Assembly (NCBI GenBank): GCA_035693105.1
Contig: DASSHC010000483.1
Location: 1-6,408 of the forward strand
Source: DASSHC01 sp035693105
GTDB taxonomy: Bacteria > Chloroflexota > Chloroflexia > Thermomicrobiales > Thermomicrobiaceae
Direction of reading: 5' to 3'
DNA length: 6,408 nucleotides
The position numbers and the translations under genes are program-made. The notes beneath the pieces are model-generated. The model was not told the DNA's origin and did no database searches. It saw only the letters and a program-made list of their open reading frames with translations. Positions within the stretch are counted from its first letter, which is position 1; each line of letters opens with the position of its first letter. This document shows, piece by piece, positions 1 to 4,536 of the stretch.

Positions 1-29
1 CTTCGTAGCTGTCCAGTGCCGAGGGTCAT
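1..29 (-). CDS. 5' end of a leftward gene, cut by the window edge
   Basis: Only the first nine codons are inside the window. On the minus strand an ATG at 29-27 is preceded by a perfect AGGAGG (41-36) with a six-base spacer, the best-placed ribosome binding site in this part of the window. The frame stays open to the edge and reads MTLGTGQLR. This is far too short to identify a product, and the third-position bases of these codons are not strongly GC-biased. The call therefore rests on the Shine-Dalgarno/ATG pair alone. The gene would be divergent from the SnoaL-like gene at 261. Confidence 0.42.
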
Positions 30-35
30 TCTTGT

Positions 36-41
36 CCTCCT
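36..41 (-). promoter_or_regulatory. Shine-Dalgarno site of the left-edge gene
   Basis: On the minus strand AGGAGG is followed by the spacer ACAAGA and then ATG (29-27). The match to the anti-Shine-Dalgarno sequence is full and the spacing is ideal. This site is the reason for calling the left-edge gene. Confidence 0.5.
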
Positions 42-44
42 CAG

Positions 45-59
45 GGTGCGGGCCGCACC
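45..59. repeat. 15-bp palindrome just upstream of the left-edge gene's ribosome binding site
   Basis: The two 7-bp arms GGTGCGG and CCGCACC are perfect inverted repeats around a single central base. The element starts four bases upstream of the minus-strand Shine-Dalgarno site. It overlaps an alternative inverted repeat, GGGCC/GGCCC (50-64), so the two hairpins could not form together. It may be an operator or a leader hairpin for the left-edge gene. In DNA this GC-rich a chance origin is also plausible. Confidence 0.3.
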
Positions 60-100
60 GGCCCACCGTTGTTGGGAAGCATACCCGACGCCGCCCGGGA

Positions 101-120
101 CGGCCGCACAACCGCGGCCG
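101..120. repeat. GC-rich 7-bp inverted repeat in the divergent intergenic region
   Basis: CGGCCGC (101-107) and GCGGCCG (114-120) are perfectly complementary around a six-base loop. In an RNA this would form a strong short hairpin. It lies between the left-edge gene and the SnoaL-like gene and has no T-tract on either side, so it is not a standard terminator. Role unknown. Confidence 0.25.
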
Positions 121-170
121 GCAGATCAGCGCCGTGACAAAAGCTCATGACATTCTCGAATGAATCTGCC

Positions 171-190
171 ACCATATGGTCAACGTGACC
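171..190. promoter_or_regulatory. Overlapping palindromes, operator-like, upstream of the SnoaL-like gene
   Basis: ACCATATGGT (171-180) is a perfect 10-bp palindrome. It overlaps a second inverted repeat, GGTCA-ACG-TGACC (178-190), with perfect 5-bp arms. The cluster is the most AT-rich part of the 42-260 divergent gap, which is where promoters would be expected. A dimeric repressor or activator site is a reasonable guess. I could not pick convincing -35 and -10 boxes for either direction in this gap. Confidence 0.3.
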
Positions 191-260
191 TGTGCCCGCT
201 GCATGAAGAGCCCAACCGGCGGATTCGTCGGCAAGACCGTCCCGGAGAGGATGCCCGTCC

Positions 261-722
261 ATGACCCCAGGCAAGCGAGTGAGCCGCGAGTTCGTGTCTG
301 AAGCGCCGCACCGCCTGCTGGTTCGACGGGCCATCGAGGAGGTCTGGAACGACGGACGGCTGGAGGTCGCCGATGAGCTCTTCGCCACGACCTACGTCAA
401 TCATGGTGGAGTGATCCTCGATCTGGTCCGGGGTCCCGAGGCCATCAAGGTCAGCGTGGCCTTCTACCGCGCGGCATTCCCCTTGTTGCACATCGTCATC
501 GAGGAGGTGCACACGGATGGCGAGACGGTCGTGCTCCGCTGGACCGCACGAAGCGGCCGCCCGCCGTCCGCCGGCGCTCGGGCCCAAGGCAGCGGCCACG
601 AGGGAGTAACGGGGACCATCCGCAGCCGTCTTGCCGACGGCAAGATCGGGGAGACCTGGATCGAGTGGGACCGAGATGGCGCGCTGCGGCGGCTTGGGCT
701 CGTTCCGGCCGTTGCCGCCTGA
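261..722 (+). CDS. SnoaL-like (NTF2-fold) polyketide cyclase/ester cyclase family protein
   Basis: The 153-residue protein resembles the SnoaL-like ester cyclase family, small alpha+beta-barrel cytosolic proteins. Characteristic stretches are VRRAIEEVWNDGRLEVADELFA (21-42), YVNHGG (45-50), a GPEAIK turn (58-63), YRAAFPLLHIVIEEV (69-83), ETVVLRWTA (88-96), and the C-terminal strand DGKIGETWIEWDRDGALRRLGLVP (126-149). Length is normal for the family. Residues 97-115 (Ser/Gly/Ala/Arg-rich) replace the usual conserved loop, so enzyme activity is uncertain. Many homologues have no known substrate. The ATG at 261 is chosen; GGAGAGG at 244-250 is a somewhat distant ribosome binding site, and GTG at 279 is an alternative. 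No co-transcribed partner is visible; the nearest downstream gene is a tRNA on the other strand. Confidence 0.8.
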   Translation: MTPGKRVSREFVSEAPHRLLVRRAIEEVWNDGRLEVADELFATTYVNHGGVILDLVRGPEAIKVSVAFYRAAFPLLHIVIEEVHTDGETVVLRWTARSGRPPSAGARAQGSGHEGVTGTIRSRLADGKIGETWIEWDRDGALRRLGLVPAVAA

Positions 723-827
723 CGCTGGCCGGTCCAGCCAGCCTGGCCACCTGGAGCCCATGGCTGCACCCGGCCCAACCCGTCGTTCGGTTCAGGGCGG
801 TTCGGCAAACGCTGACTCAGGAGAAGG

Positions 828-910
828 TGCCGAAGGAGGGATTCGAACCCTCACGGGGTTGCCCCCAACGGTTTTTGAGACCGCCGCGTCTGCCATTCCG
901 CCACTTCGGC
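828..910 (-). tRNA. tRNA-Leu, anticodon CAA
   Basis: Read on the minus strand, the 83-nt gene folds as a class II tRNA. The acceptor stem is GCCGAAG (910-904) with CTTCGGC (835-829), followed by discriminator A at 828. The D arm contains the usual GG run. The anticodon stem is GCGGT/ACCGT around the loop CTCAAAA, which places anticodon CAA at 877-875 and so reads UUG. The long variable arm has a GGGG/CCCC stem with a CAA loop, and the T arm is GAGGG-TTCGAAT-CCCTC. The 3' CCA is not encoded: the bases after the discriminator read CCT, so it must be added by CCA-adding enzyme. The long variable arm and discriminator A support leucine identity. Confidence 0.97.
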
Positions 911-932
911 TGGCCGGACATACCGGACATCA

Positions 933-941
933 AGTATAGCA
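933..941 (-). promoter_or_regulatory. Extended -10 promoter of tRNA-Leu
   Basis: On the minus strand TGCTATACT gives an extended -10 element (TGn plus TATACT, five of six bases of the consensus). It lies 22 bases upstream of the mature tRNA 5' end, leaving a leader of roughly 15 nt. No good -35 hexamer is seen at the usual distance, which fits an extended -10 promoter. A direct repeat (943-958) occupies the spacer region upstream. Confidence 0.55.
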
Positions 942-942
942 T

Positions 943-958
943 CGACTCACCGACTCGC
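943..958. repeat. Tandem 8-bp direct repeat upstream of the tRNA promoter
   Basis: CGACTCAC (943-950) is followed directly by CGACTCGC (951-958), identical at seven of eight positions. The pair lies between the tRNA -10 element and the place where a -35 box would be expected. It could be an activator site, or chance. Confidence 0.25.
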
Positions 959-970
959 TGGCCTGGAATT

Positions 971-1011
971 GGCGCGGGCTACCCTCGGTTTCTAGTACGT
1001 TAGCCAGCGCC
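971..1011. promoter_or_regulatory. Spaced inverted repeat upstream of the 617-residue gene
   Basis: GGCGCGGGCTA (971-981) and TAGCCAGCGCC (1001-1011) are complementary at 10 of 11 positions, with centres 30 bp apart, about three DNA turns. The intervening 19 bases hold the relatively AT-rich stretch TTTCTAGTA. A weak promoter could be TTGGCG (969-974) plus a poor -10 around 992-998, in which case the repeat would flank it. It may be an operator for a dimeric regulator or a 5' leader hairpin; neither is proven. Confidence 0.3.
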
Positions 1012-1020
1012 CTGAAGCGT

Positions 1021-1030
1021 GGAGGAGGTG
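1021..1030 (+). promoter_or_regulatory. Shine-Dalgarno site that fixes the start of the 617-residue gene
   Basis: GGAGGAGGTG contains a full match to the anti-Shine-Dalgarno sequence, ending three bases before ATG 1034. The upstream in-frame GTG at 1019 overlaps the beginning of this site and so is an unlikely start, although it makes the longest open frame. Confidence 0.75.
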
Positions 1031-1033
1031 CCG

Positions 1034-2887
1034 ATGCGACCGGAGGGGCAGCGCGAGAGGCTCGGCGAAAGCGCGGAGGCGCCGGCCGATCCCTCCCGCG
1101 TGCTGGGCCACGAGCCGGTGGCCGGCCAGCCCAAGGCCGCCAATGTGCCGCCCGCCGCCGGCAAGCGCGAGGTCGATCTCTACGTCCGCACCTACCACAC
1201 CCTGCTGCGCTCCTCCGGCCCGATCACCGTCGAGACCCTGGTGCCGGCGCACCTCGGCATCGAGTCCAGTCTGCACGCCGGCGCCGCCGAGCCCTGGCCC
1301 GACATGAATGCGTTTATGTACAGCACCCTGCGCCTCCCCGCCAGCATCGTGCGCATCAGCCACATCCTGCTCGGCCAGTCGGCCTGGATCTTCGCCCGCT
1401 CCGGCTACCCCCATATCGAGTCCTGGCAACCCGTCACCGCCCCCGGCCGTCGCCGCCGCTGGTACGACGACGGCCAGCAGACCCTCGCCGCCTACGTGGC
1501 CTCCCTCTCCGACCTCGACGACCTCGTGCCCACCATCGTCGCCTGGCAGATCGAGTGGAACAAGCTCCACGCCCTGCTGGCCGCCAGTCCCCAACTCGCC
1601 GCCACGGTCGAGCGCGCGGCCGAGCAGCCGCCCGCGCCCGAGGAGGCCGAGCGGGTGCGGCAGAGCCTGGAGATCGGCCCCGGCGATTGGCTGCGGCTGG
1701 GCGCCACCTGGGGCGATGCGTTCTGGCCCAACCTGGCTCGCGTCGCCCGCGAGAAGAAGCGGCTGACGCTCCAGCTCCTCGGCGGCACCTACCTCGGCTT
1801 CTCGCGCGGCACCCGCTCCTGGTGGACGCCCGTCGAGCGCGCCCTGATCGAGCGCGGGCTGGCCGAGCGGCCGCTCTACTTCGTCTCCTCCAACACCCAC
1901 AGCATCGTCAACACCCTCTCCGGCACCGCCCGCCGCCGCCGCGAGGCGCTGATCCGCTTCGTCGAGGAGACCCGCAACCCCGAGCTCCTGCCGGAATTAC
2001 GCGCCCTGCAAGCCGGCACCAGCCGCTCCAGTTGGGAGAACTTCCTCTACTACACCGCCCGCCTCTACTTCGCCGCCTACCCCGAGCAACGCCGGGCGCG
2101 CGACCGTGAGGAGGAGGAGCGCGGCATCACCACTCTCGCGCCGCACGGCCCGCTCGATGTCGCCGCCCAGATCATCGAGCTGGATCGGCTCGACCCCGCC
2201 GGCTTCGACCCGCGCCTGCTCACCCTGGGCGACAGCTTCCCCGGCGACTCCGAGGCGGTCGTGATCAACATCAACTACCCGCTGGGGATGAGCGCCTACC
2301 ACATCCTGCGCCAGCTCGCGGTCAGCACCCACCAACTGCGCGGGGTCTACATCCTGGGCAAGGCCGCCACCCTCAACGCCCGTATCGGCGACGTGATGCT
2401 CTCCAGCGAGGTCTACGACGAGCACAGCGGCAATACCTACTGGTTCGAGAACTGCTTCAGCGCCCAGGATCTTTCCCCCTTCCTGGTCTACGGCGCGGCG
2501 CTCGACCACCAGCGCGCCGTGACCGTCCTCGGCACCTACCTGCAGAACCGCGAGTACCTCGACTTCTACTACCGCGGCAACTACACCGTGGTCGAGATGG
2601 AGGCCGGGCCCTACCTCAGCGCCCTCTACGAGGACACCTTCCTCACCCGCCACGGCACGGACGAGAACGTCAATCTGTCCGGCATCCCGATCGACCTCGG
2701 CATCATCCACTACGCCTCGGATACGCCCTACACCCGCGCCCAGACGCTCGGCGCCCGCGGCCTCTCCTACTACGGCCTGGACTCCAGCTACGCCTCCACC
2801 CTGGTCATCCTGCGCCGCGTCTTCGCCCAGGCCCGCCTCGGCGAGCGCGTCTCCCCGCTGGCGACGGGCGACGTACAGGGGGATTGA
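1034..2887 (+). CDS. Two-part protein with a nucleoside phosphorylase/AMP nucleosidase-like C-terminal domain
   Basis: The product is a predicted 617-residue soluble protein with no signal peptide or membrane helix. After a polar, probably disordered tail (1-45), residues 46-370 form an unassigned region rich in Trp, Tyr and Leu. It includes LYVRTYHTLLRSSG (49-62), SLHAGA (79-84), a Trp-rich segment (218-232) and FVSSNTHSIVNTLSG (283-297). The last third resembles the nucleoside phosphorylase fold, and AMP nucleosidase in particular: VVININYPLGMSAYHILRQL (409-428), a GKAATLNARIGDVMLSSEVYDEHSG block (442-466), the VVEMEAG ribose-site motif (519-525), and YASDTP (560-565) carrying the probable catalytic Asp563. 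A role in hydrolysing or phosphorolysing a nucleotide or nucleoside is inferred; the substrate is unknown. ATG 1034 is chosen because of the strong site at 1021-1030. The gene stands alone, divergent from tRNA-Leu and convergent with the methyltransferase gene. Confidence 0.72.
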   Translation: MRPEGQRERLGESAEAPADPSRVLGHEPVAGQPKAANVPPAAGKREVDLYVRTYHTLLRSSGPITVETLVPAHLGIESSLHAGAAEPWPDMNAFMYSTLRLPASIVRISHILLGQSAWIFARSGYPHIESWQPVTAPGRRRRWYDDGQQTLAAYVASLSDLDDLVPTIVAWQIEWNKLHALLAASPQLAATVERAAEQPPAPEEAERVRQSLEIGPGDWLRLGATWGDAFWPNLARVAREKKRLTLQLLGGTYLGFSRGTRSWWTPVERALIERGLAERPLYFVSSNTHSIVNTLSGTARRRREALIRFVEETRNPELLPELRALQAGTSRSSWENFLYYTARLYFAAYPEQRRARDREEEERGITTLAPHGPLDVAAQIIELDRLDPAGFDPRLLTLGDSFPGDSEAVVININYPLGMSAYHILRQLAVSTHQLRGVYILGKAATLNARIGDVMLSSEVYDEHSGNTYWFENCFSAQDLSPFLVYGAALDHQRAVTVLGTYLQNREYLDFYYRGNYTVVEMEAGPYLSALYEDTFLTRHGTDENVNLSGIPIDLGIIHYASDTPYTRAQTLGARGLSYYGLDSSYASTLVILRRVFAQARLGERVSPLATGDVQGD

Positions 2888-2923
2888 GCGGTGGCCTACG
2901 ACGAGGATGGGACGTGGGGCAAC

Positions 2924-3036
2924 ACGGATCCCTCGACTCCGCTCGGGATGACAGGGTAGGGGTTGTGGCGGACGACACTGATCGTCGTCAGCCCCAACCT
3001 TAACCCTGTCATCCCGACCGAAGTGGAGGGATCCGT
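2924..3036. repeat. 113-nt long hairpin (dispersed-repeat type) between convergent genes
   Basis: Arms 2924-2976 and 2984-3036 are complementary around a 7-base loop (ACTGATC, 2977-2983), with the dyad centred at 2980. Of 53 paired positions I count 45 Watson-Crick pairs, 2 G-T wobbles and 6 isolated mismatches (left-arm positions 2935, 2939, 2942, 2958, 2966, 2970), with no bulges. The outer arms carry CGGATCCCTCGACTCCGCTC followed by GGGATGACAGGG. This is the motif whose translations give the familiar spurious 'HPERSRGI' and 'VIPSGVEGS' peptides seen across bacterial databases, so it is probably one copy of a dispersed REP- or MITE-like family. It fills the gap between two convergent genes and could stop or protect both transcripts, but neither side has a T-tract. 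Confidence 0.82.
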
Positions 3037-3080
3037 CCTCACCCGGCACCCACGCTGCTCGCTACGAGCCCCATCCGGTC

Positions 3081-3830
3081 TCAAACCCGCCCGGGCGCGA
3101 AGGCGCCGAAGACGGCGAAGCCGCTAAAGAGCGCGAAGCAGTCGGCGCGCTCCAGCCCGGCCTCGGTCAGCCAGGCGAGCTGCTCGCCCAGCGGCGAGGG
3201 CTGGTCGTCCGGGTCGGGCGTGGCGAAGTGGTTCCAGCCGTCGCGAAAGCGCTCGTAGACCGACAGCTCACCGGTCAGGTCCAGCGAGCGCGAGCGCGCC
3301 CAGGCGTCCCAGCGCTCGGCGTCATACCGTCGCGCCTCCTCGCTGGTTGGATCCACGATGTCCTGTACCAAGAGCGCCCCGCCCGGCGCCAGGTGCCTGG
3401 CCAGCTCGCGGTAGAGCCGGCGCTTCTCTGGGCCGGGCAGGTGGTGCAGCGCCAGCGACGACACGACGCAGCCCAGGTTGTCCGGCAGCGCTCCGCGCCA
3501 GTCGTCGGCGAAGAGGTCGAAGCGGCGCGTCTCCGCCCGCGCGCCGAAGGGCGCGAGCGTCGCCGCCGCCGCGTCCAGCATCGCCGGCGAGCCGTCGAAA
3601 GCGATGACGCGGCAGCGCGGGAAGCGCTCCAGCAGCCGGCGGCTCAGCTCGCCCGCGCCGCAGGCCAGATCGACCGCCACGAACGCGGCCTGCGGCGCCA
3701 GGGGCACCAGCGCCGATAGCAAAGCAAGCTGCTCGGCGCGCCGGGGGATGATGATGTCGGCCCAGCGCAGGAAGAAGTCCGAATCGTCCTCATCCCAGCC
3801 GGGCATCCCCGGCGCCGGCTGCTCGCTCAT
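3081..3830 (-). CDS. Class I SAM-dependent methyltransferase
   Basis: The 249-residue protein carries the Rossmann-fold methyltransferase signature. Motif I is VDLACGAG (53-60). An acidic turn, VIAFDGSPAMLDAA (75-88), should bind the SAM ribose through Asp79. SSLALHHL (124-131) is motif IV-like, and LAPGGALLVQDI (147-158) is the strand after the post-motif turn. The C-terminal part, with WNHFATPDPDDQPSPLGEQLAWLTEAGL (199-226) and an FSGFAVFGAF strand (235-244), is a usual cap for this family. The substrate cannot be told; a small molecule or a tRNA base are both possible. The start is ATG 3830-3828, preceded by AGAGGAG with a six-base spacer. An in-frame ATG 18 bases upstream (3848) has no such site and is rejected. 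The gene is divergent from the YbjQ operon and convergent with the 617-residue gene. Confidence 0.88.
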   Translation of the reverse strand: MSEQPAPGMPGWDEDDSDFFLRWADIIIPRRAEQLALLSALVPLAPQAAFVAVDLACGAGELSRRLLERFPRCRVIAFDGSPAMLDAAAATLAPFGARAETRRFDLFADDWRGALPDNLGCVVSSLALHHLPGPEKRRLYRELARHLAPGGALLVQDIVDPTSEEARRYDAERWDAWARSRSLDLTGELSVYERFRDGWNHFATPDPDDQPSPLGEQLAWLTEAGLERADCFALFSGFAVFGAFAPGRV

Positions 3831-3836
3831 CGCGCG

Positions 3837-3843
3837 CTCCTCT
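3837..3843 (-). promoter_or_regulatory. Shine-Dalgarno site that sets the methyltransferase start
   Basis: On the minus strand AGAGGAG is followed by the six-base spacer CGCGCG and ATG 3830-3828. It decides in favour of the shorter of two in-frame ATG starts. Confidence 0.6.
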
Positions 3844-3878
3844 CCCATCCAGTGGCCGCCCGGCTCGCCCTGTCGCGG

Positions 3879-3895
3879 GGCGCGCGCCGCGCGCC
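3879..3895. repeat. 17-bp alternating CG palindrome in the divergent promoter region
   Basis: GGCGCGCG (3879-3886) and CGCGCGCC (3888-3895) form perfect 8-bp arms around one central base. The run is almost pure alternating C and G. It lies in the probable 5' leader of the methyltransferase transcript and upstream of the YbjQ operon. It could act as an operator, a leader hairpin or a Z-DNA-prone tract. The only AT-rich patch in this 150-bp gap is CATAGTATCG (3907-3916), which could serve as a weak -10 in either direction. Confidence 0.3.
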
Positions 3896-3980
3896 AATCC
3901 GCCGGTCATAGTATCGTCTGCGCTGTGGCCGCTGCACGCCGGGTCGGCCGGCGGGGGGCGGTACGAGCAAGGGGGAGACG

Positions 3981-4316
3981 TTGCAAAGCCTGATGGTGGT
4001 CACGACCGAGCGCATCCCCGGCTACGAGATCACGCAGGTGCACGGCGCGGTCTACGGCGTGGTGGTGCGCAGCCGGGGCATCGGCGGCGACATCATGGCC
4101 AGCCTGCGCTCGGTCGTCGGCGGCGAGATCCACGAGTACACCCAGATGCTGGAGCAGGCGCGCCAGCACGCGCTCGACCGCATGATCGAGCACGCCTCCA
4201 GCCTCGGCGCCAACGCGGTGGTGATGATCCGCTTCGACTCCTCCGAGATCGGCAAGACGATGAGCGAGATCGTGGCCTACGGCACCGCGGTCACCATCCG
4301 GCGCCAGACCGCCTGA
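3981..4316 (+). CDS. ybjQ: YbjQ/UPF0145 family protein
   Basis: The 111-residue protein matches the YbjQ (UPF0145) family of small cytosolic proteins that assemble as oligomers and whose molecular role is still unclear; some databases name it a putative heavy-metal-binding domain. Family features are TTERIPGYEI (8-17), HGAVYGVVVRSR (21-32), the ASLRSVVGGEIHEYT turn and helix (40-54), a long helix (55-74), the GANAVVMIRFD strand (77-86) and the final AYGTAVTI (99-106). The start is uncertain: TTG 3981 has a nearby GGGGGAG (3971-3977), but ATG 3993 gives MVVTTERIPG, which fits the family N-terminus better; the difference is four residues. The gene is the first of a four-gene rightward operon, with only 22 bases to the next gene. 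Confidence 0.88.
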   Translation: MQSLMVVTTERIPGYEITQVHGAVYGVVVRSRGIGGDIMASLRSVVGGEIHEYTQMLEQARQHALDRMIEHASSLGANAVVMIRFDSSEIGKTMSEIVAYGTAVTIRRQTA

Positions 4317-4338
4317 GCGCGACGGACTGGAGGACGGC

Positions 4339-4536
4339 GTGAATACGCAGCAGACCGTGCTCCTGCTCCTGCCGATCGCCCTGATCGGCCTGGGGCTGCT
4401 CCTCTACTCGCTCTACGACCTGACCCGCCCCTGGCGCCGCGTCAAGGGCGGCAACAAGTGGGTCTGGGGCATCATCCTCTTCATCAACTTCATCGGCCCG
4501 CTGGCCTACCTGCTGGCCGGGCGCGAGGAGGAGTGA
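4339..4536 (+). CDS. Small two-helix membrane protein, PLDc_N domain (YxlE-like)
   Basis: The 65-residue protein has two predicted transmembrane helices (about 6-27 and 41-60), separated by the short basic loop DLTRPWRRVKGGNK (27-40), and ends in an acidic tail. The pattern, with N50, the FIGPLAYLLAGR ending (51-62) and the basic turn, fits the phospholipase D-nuclease N-terminal (PLDc_N) domain found in many small membrane proteins. It has no nuclease or lipase domain, so enzyme activity is not expected. The GTG start at 4339 is supported by GGAGG (4329-4333) with a five-base spacer. Its stop overlaps the ATG of the ABC ATPase gene by one base, so translational coupling is likely. In Bacillus subtilis the similar YxlE precedes ABC genes yxlF and yxlG and takes part in restraining SigY, which suggests an accessory or regulatory role here. 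Confidence 0.85.
   Translation: MNTQQTVLLLLPIALIGLGLLLYSLYDLTRPWRRVKGGNKWVWGIILFINFIGPLAYLLAGREEE

Noticed and set aside
724..738. Short hairpin GCTGG-CCGGT-CCAGC after the SnoaL-like gene as an intrinsic terminator
   Set aside because: The stem is only 5 bp and no T-tract follows. The rest of the 723-827 gap shows nothing else convincing.
180..761. 193-codon leftward open frame opposite the SnoaL-like gene
   Set aside because: No family resemblance and no ribosome binding site. The sense strand shows a clear SnoaL-like protein.
631..1003. Rightward open frames that run across the tRNA (containing EGGIRTLTGLPPTVFET and KEGFEPSRGCPQRF)
   Set aside because: These are the standard spurious translations of the reverse strand of a tRNA-Leu gene. 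They also lack ribosome binding sites.
1019..1033. GTG 1019 as the start of the 617-residue gene
   Set aside because: It overlaps the beginning of the strong GGAGGAGGTG ribosome binding site, which is properly spaced for ATG 1034.
992..1900. 302-codon leftward open frame opposite the 617-residue gene
   Set aside because: It is a low-complexity Gly/Ala/Val/Glu mirror frame produced by high GC bias at third positions of the true gene, and it has no recognisable domain.
1997..3049. 350-codon leftward open frame beginning with the intergenic repeat (CHPERSRGI peptide)
   Set aside because: It is a mirror frame of the 617-residue gene extended into the hairpin. The HPERSRGI peptide is a known artefact of this repeat type.
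3940..3977. G-rich tract before the YbjQ gene as a G-quadruplex
   Set aside because: Only two runs of three or more G are present close together, which is not enough for a standard four-run quadruplex.
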